Assembly (NCBI GenBank): GCA_030152105.1
Contig: JASLIH010000578.1
Location: 1-15,547, forward strand
Source: Actinomycetes bacterium
GTDB taxonomy: Bacteria > Actinomycetota > CALGFH01
Direction of reading: 5' to 3'
Length of the DNA stretch: 15,547 nucleotides
Positions 13,647-15,547 of this stretch are shown piece by piece. Under the pieces are notes generated by a model. The model worked only from the letters and a program-made list of their open reading frames with translations. It was not told the origin of the DNA and made no database searches. The stretch's first letter is position 1, and every line of letters begins with the position of its first letter. A program made the translations under genes and the position numbers.

Positions 13647-15519
13647 CCGCCCAGGTCGTCTCCTCCGTCCCGTCGTCGTCCTGGCGGTGCTGGGTGGGCT
13701 GGCCGCCTGCACGGCCGGCGTGCCCCAGACCGACGAGGTCGTCTCGGTCAGCTCGGTCACCTCGGCGCCGCAGTCGGTCGACCCCGAGGCCGTCCGGGAC
13801 CTCGGCGGCCCGTTCCCCGGGCAGGACGAGACCGACGTGGTCGTCGGGTTCATGAATGCCATGAACACCGGCGACGTCGCCAAGATCCAGCGGTGGGTGA
13901 TGCCCGACGCCCGCCCGCAGGTCGAGCGCTGGTCGGCCGAGACCGCCACCGTGCGGGTGTACAGCGTCTTCGAGCCAGGCGCCGAGTACCTCAGCGAGGA
14001 CAACAGGCTGATCGTCCCCATCAGGGTCAAGGTGGTCGGCGAGCTCCGGAAAGGCCGCGACTGGTACCCGGGCACCGGCGACGAACTGCTCAGCCTCGAG
14101 CTGGCCAAGGACGGCGCCGAGCCACGGGTCGCCAACCCGGGCCCGTTCATGTGGATGCGGGACATGAGCTTCAGCAAGCGCCACACCTCGGCCGAGGTGG
14201 TCATGGTCCCCGACCTGAACGACCCGTCGCCGCTGCTGGCGCCGGTGCCGGTGTTCGTCCCCGCTGGTCCCGAGGACGACCGCAAGGCATTGGAGACCCG
14301 GGCCAAGGCCGCCCTCAAGCTGCTGCTGGCCGGCCCCAAGGACCGCTACGGCTACCTCGACACGGCGATCCCGCCCGGGACAAGGCTGAAATGGTTCCGG
14401 TACGCCGAGGACGTGGCCACCGTCAACCTCACGCGCGGCTTCGCCGCGCCCACTGGCTCCGGGCAGCTCCGGATCGGCCAGGTCTTCTGGACGGTGAACC
14501 GCCTGCTCCCGACGGCGGCGGTCCGGATCCTGGTCGAGGGCCGCCCGGTCAAGACCGTCGGCCGCGACCAGTTCCCGGCCGCCCGGACGTGGACGCACCG
14601 GGACGTGCCGCTGGCCGCGATGTGGCCCCAGCGCTCCCAGGAGCACGAGAACGACTCGGTCCTGTTCGTGCGCCGCGGCGAGATCTACTCGATCATCCCC
14701 AGGCCCGGCCAGTCGCCACGTCCGGTCGAGCTGAACGCCCCCAGCCCCAAGTCGGCCCCCACCCGGTCCCCGGACTACCGCTGGATGGCGTTTGTGGCCG
14801 GCACCGGCACCGAGCAGACCCTCTGGCTGGTCGACCCCGCCGGCAAGGCCTTCCGGGCCGAAGAGCTGTCGGGGCGGCTGTCCGCCCCCACCTGGAGCCC
14901 CGACTCCAAGCGGGTCTACGTGGTCGCCAGGGACGAGACCGGCACCCGGCTGGTCGAGGTCGTCCGCAACAACCTGGTCGTCCGCCCGCTCCAGCTCGCC
15001 CCCCTGCCCCTCGGTCTCGAGCTGGCCAGCGTCACCGTCAGCCCCGACGGGACCTCGCTGCTCGCCGTGGCCGACCGCCCCGGCCGCAGGGTCGAGGAGG
15101 CCGAGCCCGTCCCCGGCGGCCAGCTGTACCTCGGCCGGTTCGGCCCCGACGGCGTCACCAGCTGGTCCCAGCGTCAGCTCGCCCCCGGCCTCGGCCGCGT
15201 CTTCAGCCCGATCTGGGTCGACCCGGTGACGATCGCGTTCGTCGCCGAGACCGACAACAAAGACGACCTGGGCAAGCTCTGGACCATCAAGTCCGACGGC
15301 TGGGACCCCACCGCCGTCCTCAACGACTCCGAGGTCGCCATCGGCGACCTCGGCAACCGGCTCGCCGTCGACCCCACCGGCCGGTCGCTGGTCGTCTCCG
15401 CCCGCTCCACCAACGGCGCCTCGCTGTGGATGATCAACCGCCAGGACAAGTCCGTCAGCTACCTCACCCTCCCCACCCCCAACGCCTTCGACAGCGACCC
15501 CAGCTTCGCCAGCCGCTGA
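13639..15519 (+). CDS. lpqB: Lipoprotein LpqB with GerMN and beta-propeller domains
   Basis: This 626-residue lipoprotein has a basic signal start (MASRPGRLLRP), a hydrophobic core and a lipobox ending LAAC with lipidated C24. An LpqB N-terminal domain spans about 50-200. A GerMN domain (about 216-305) contains LKLLLAGP, IPPGTRLKWFRYAEDVATVNL and a closing GRPV. A C-terminal beta-propeller-like region spans about 325-626, with repeated SPDYRWMAFV, WSPDSKRVYVV and VSPDGTSLLAV blades. LpqB binds the extracellular part of MtrB and tunes MtrAB signalling; loss affects division and antibiotic sensitivity in mycobacteria. The GTG start at 13639 overlaps the mtrB stop, with GGAGG 9 bases upstream (inside mtrB). 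Gene order mtrA-mtrB-lpqB is the standard actinobacterial one. Confidence 0.96.
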   Translation: MASRPGRLLRPVVVLAVLGGLAACTAGVPQTDEVVSVSSVTSAPQSVDPEAVRDLGGPFPGQDETDVVVGFMNAMNTGDVAKIQRWVMPDARPQVERWSAETATVRVYSVFEPGAEYLSEDNRLIVPIRVKVVGELRKGRDWYPGTGDELLSLELAKDGAEPRVANPGPFMWMRDMSFSKRHTSAEVVMVPDLNDPSPLLAPVPVFVPAGPEDDRKALETRAKAALKLLLAGPKDRYGYLDTAIPPGTRLKWFRYAEDVATVNLTRGFAAPTGSGQLRIGQVFWTVNRLLPTAAVRILVEGRPVKTVGRDQFPAARTWTHRDVPLAAMWPQRSQEHENDSVLFVRRGEIYSIIPRPGQSPRPVELNAPSPKSAPTRSPDYRWMAFVAGTGTEQTLWLVDPAGKAFRAEELSGRLSAPTWSPDSKRVYVVARDETGTRLVEVVRNNLVVRPLQLAPLPLGLELASVTVSPDGTSLLAVADRPGRRVEEAEPVPGGQLYLGRFGPDGVTSWSQRQLAPGLGRVFSPIWVDPVTIAFVAETDNKDDLGKLWTIKSDGWDPTAVLNDSEVAIGDLGNRLAVDPTGRSLVVSARSTNGASLWMINRQDKSVSYLTLPTPNAFDSDPSFASR

Positions 15520-15523
15520 TCGG

Positions 15524-15547
15524 CCGGCGGGTCGCGGGAGCCGCCGG
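15524..15547 (+). terminator. Hairpin after lpqB, at the window edge
   Basis: CCGGCGG (15524-15530) and CCGCCGG (15541-15547) are perfect inverted repeats around a 10-base loop, 4 bases after the lpqB stop. The window ends at the last paired base, so a longer stem or T-tract cannot be seen. It is a plausible terminator or mRNA 3' stabiliser of mtrAB-lpqB. Confidence 0.4.

Noticed and set aside
12081..14339. A 752-codon minus-strand open frame opposite mtrB and lpqB
   Set aside because: Same GC artefact; composition is low-complexity and the sense strand encodes complete conserved proteins.

Overview
The window is very GC-rich (third codon positions almost all G or C, with GTG starts at several genes). 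It carries the actinobacterial signature operon mtrA-mtrB-lpqB. The source is therefore a high-GC actinomycete, or a deeper-branching member of the Actinomycetota. The short, Thermotoga/archaeal-like C-terminus of the adenosylhomocysteinase at the left edge favours a less-studied lineage over Mycobacterium or Streptomyces, but this cannot be settled from the window alone. No rRNA, tRNA, CRISPR array, insertion sequence or phage gene was seen.

Layout. (1) 3-341, plus: the 3' end of sahH. It runs into a convergent minus-strand pair, an Lrp/AsnC regulator (338-codon-scale operon start at 1853) followed by an RDD membrane protein (349-1341), joined by an ATGA overlap. Two perfect GC hairpins and a 39-bp tandem repeat lie inside the 3' end of the RDD gene. 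(2) 1854-1946: a 93-bp divergent promoter region between the regulator and a plus-strand MFS transporter (1947-3260), which ends in a long hairpin. (3) 3384-5789, plus: SpoIIM-family membrane protein, a short-chain dehydrogenase without the usual catalytic serine, and orotate phosphoribosyltransferase (pyrE), tightly packed. (4) 5821-11213, minus: a five-gene run read from right to left. It encodes a multi-pass membrane protein with a Pro/Gly-rich tail, a DUF4129 protein, a DUF4350-like protein, a MoxR AAA+ ATPase and a DUF58 protein. Most junctions overlap by 4 to 17 bases. (5) 11214-11370: a 157-bp divergent control region. (6) 11371-15519, plus: response regulator MtrA, sensor kinase MtrB and lipoprotein LpqB, followed by the left part of a hairpin cut by the window edge.

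How the parts fit. RDD, SpoIIM, DUF58, MoxR, DUF4350, DUF4129 and the multi-pass protein together form a membrane/MoxR module known in pieces from other actinobacteria. As I recall, M. tuberculosis keeps most of it around Rv3690-Rv3695, away from mtrAB. Here the module sits between sahH and mtrAB-lpqB, two loci that are close neighbours in many actinobacteria. The Lrp regulator/MFS pair and the SDR/pyrE pair look like accessory genes placed within that framework. The first module gene and mtrA diverge from one control region. That region holds a good sigma70-type promoter for the module and three GTC direct repeats with a 9-bp period, so control of the module by the neighbouring MtrAB system is a testable idea.
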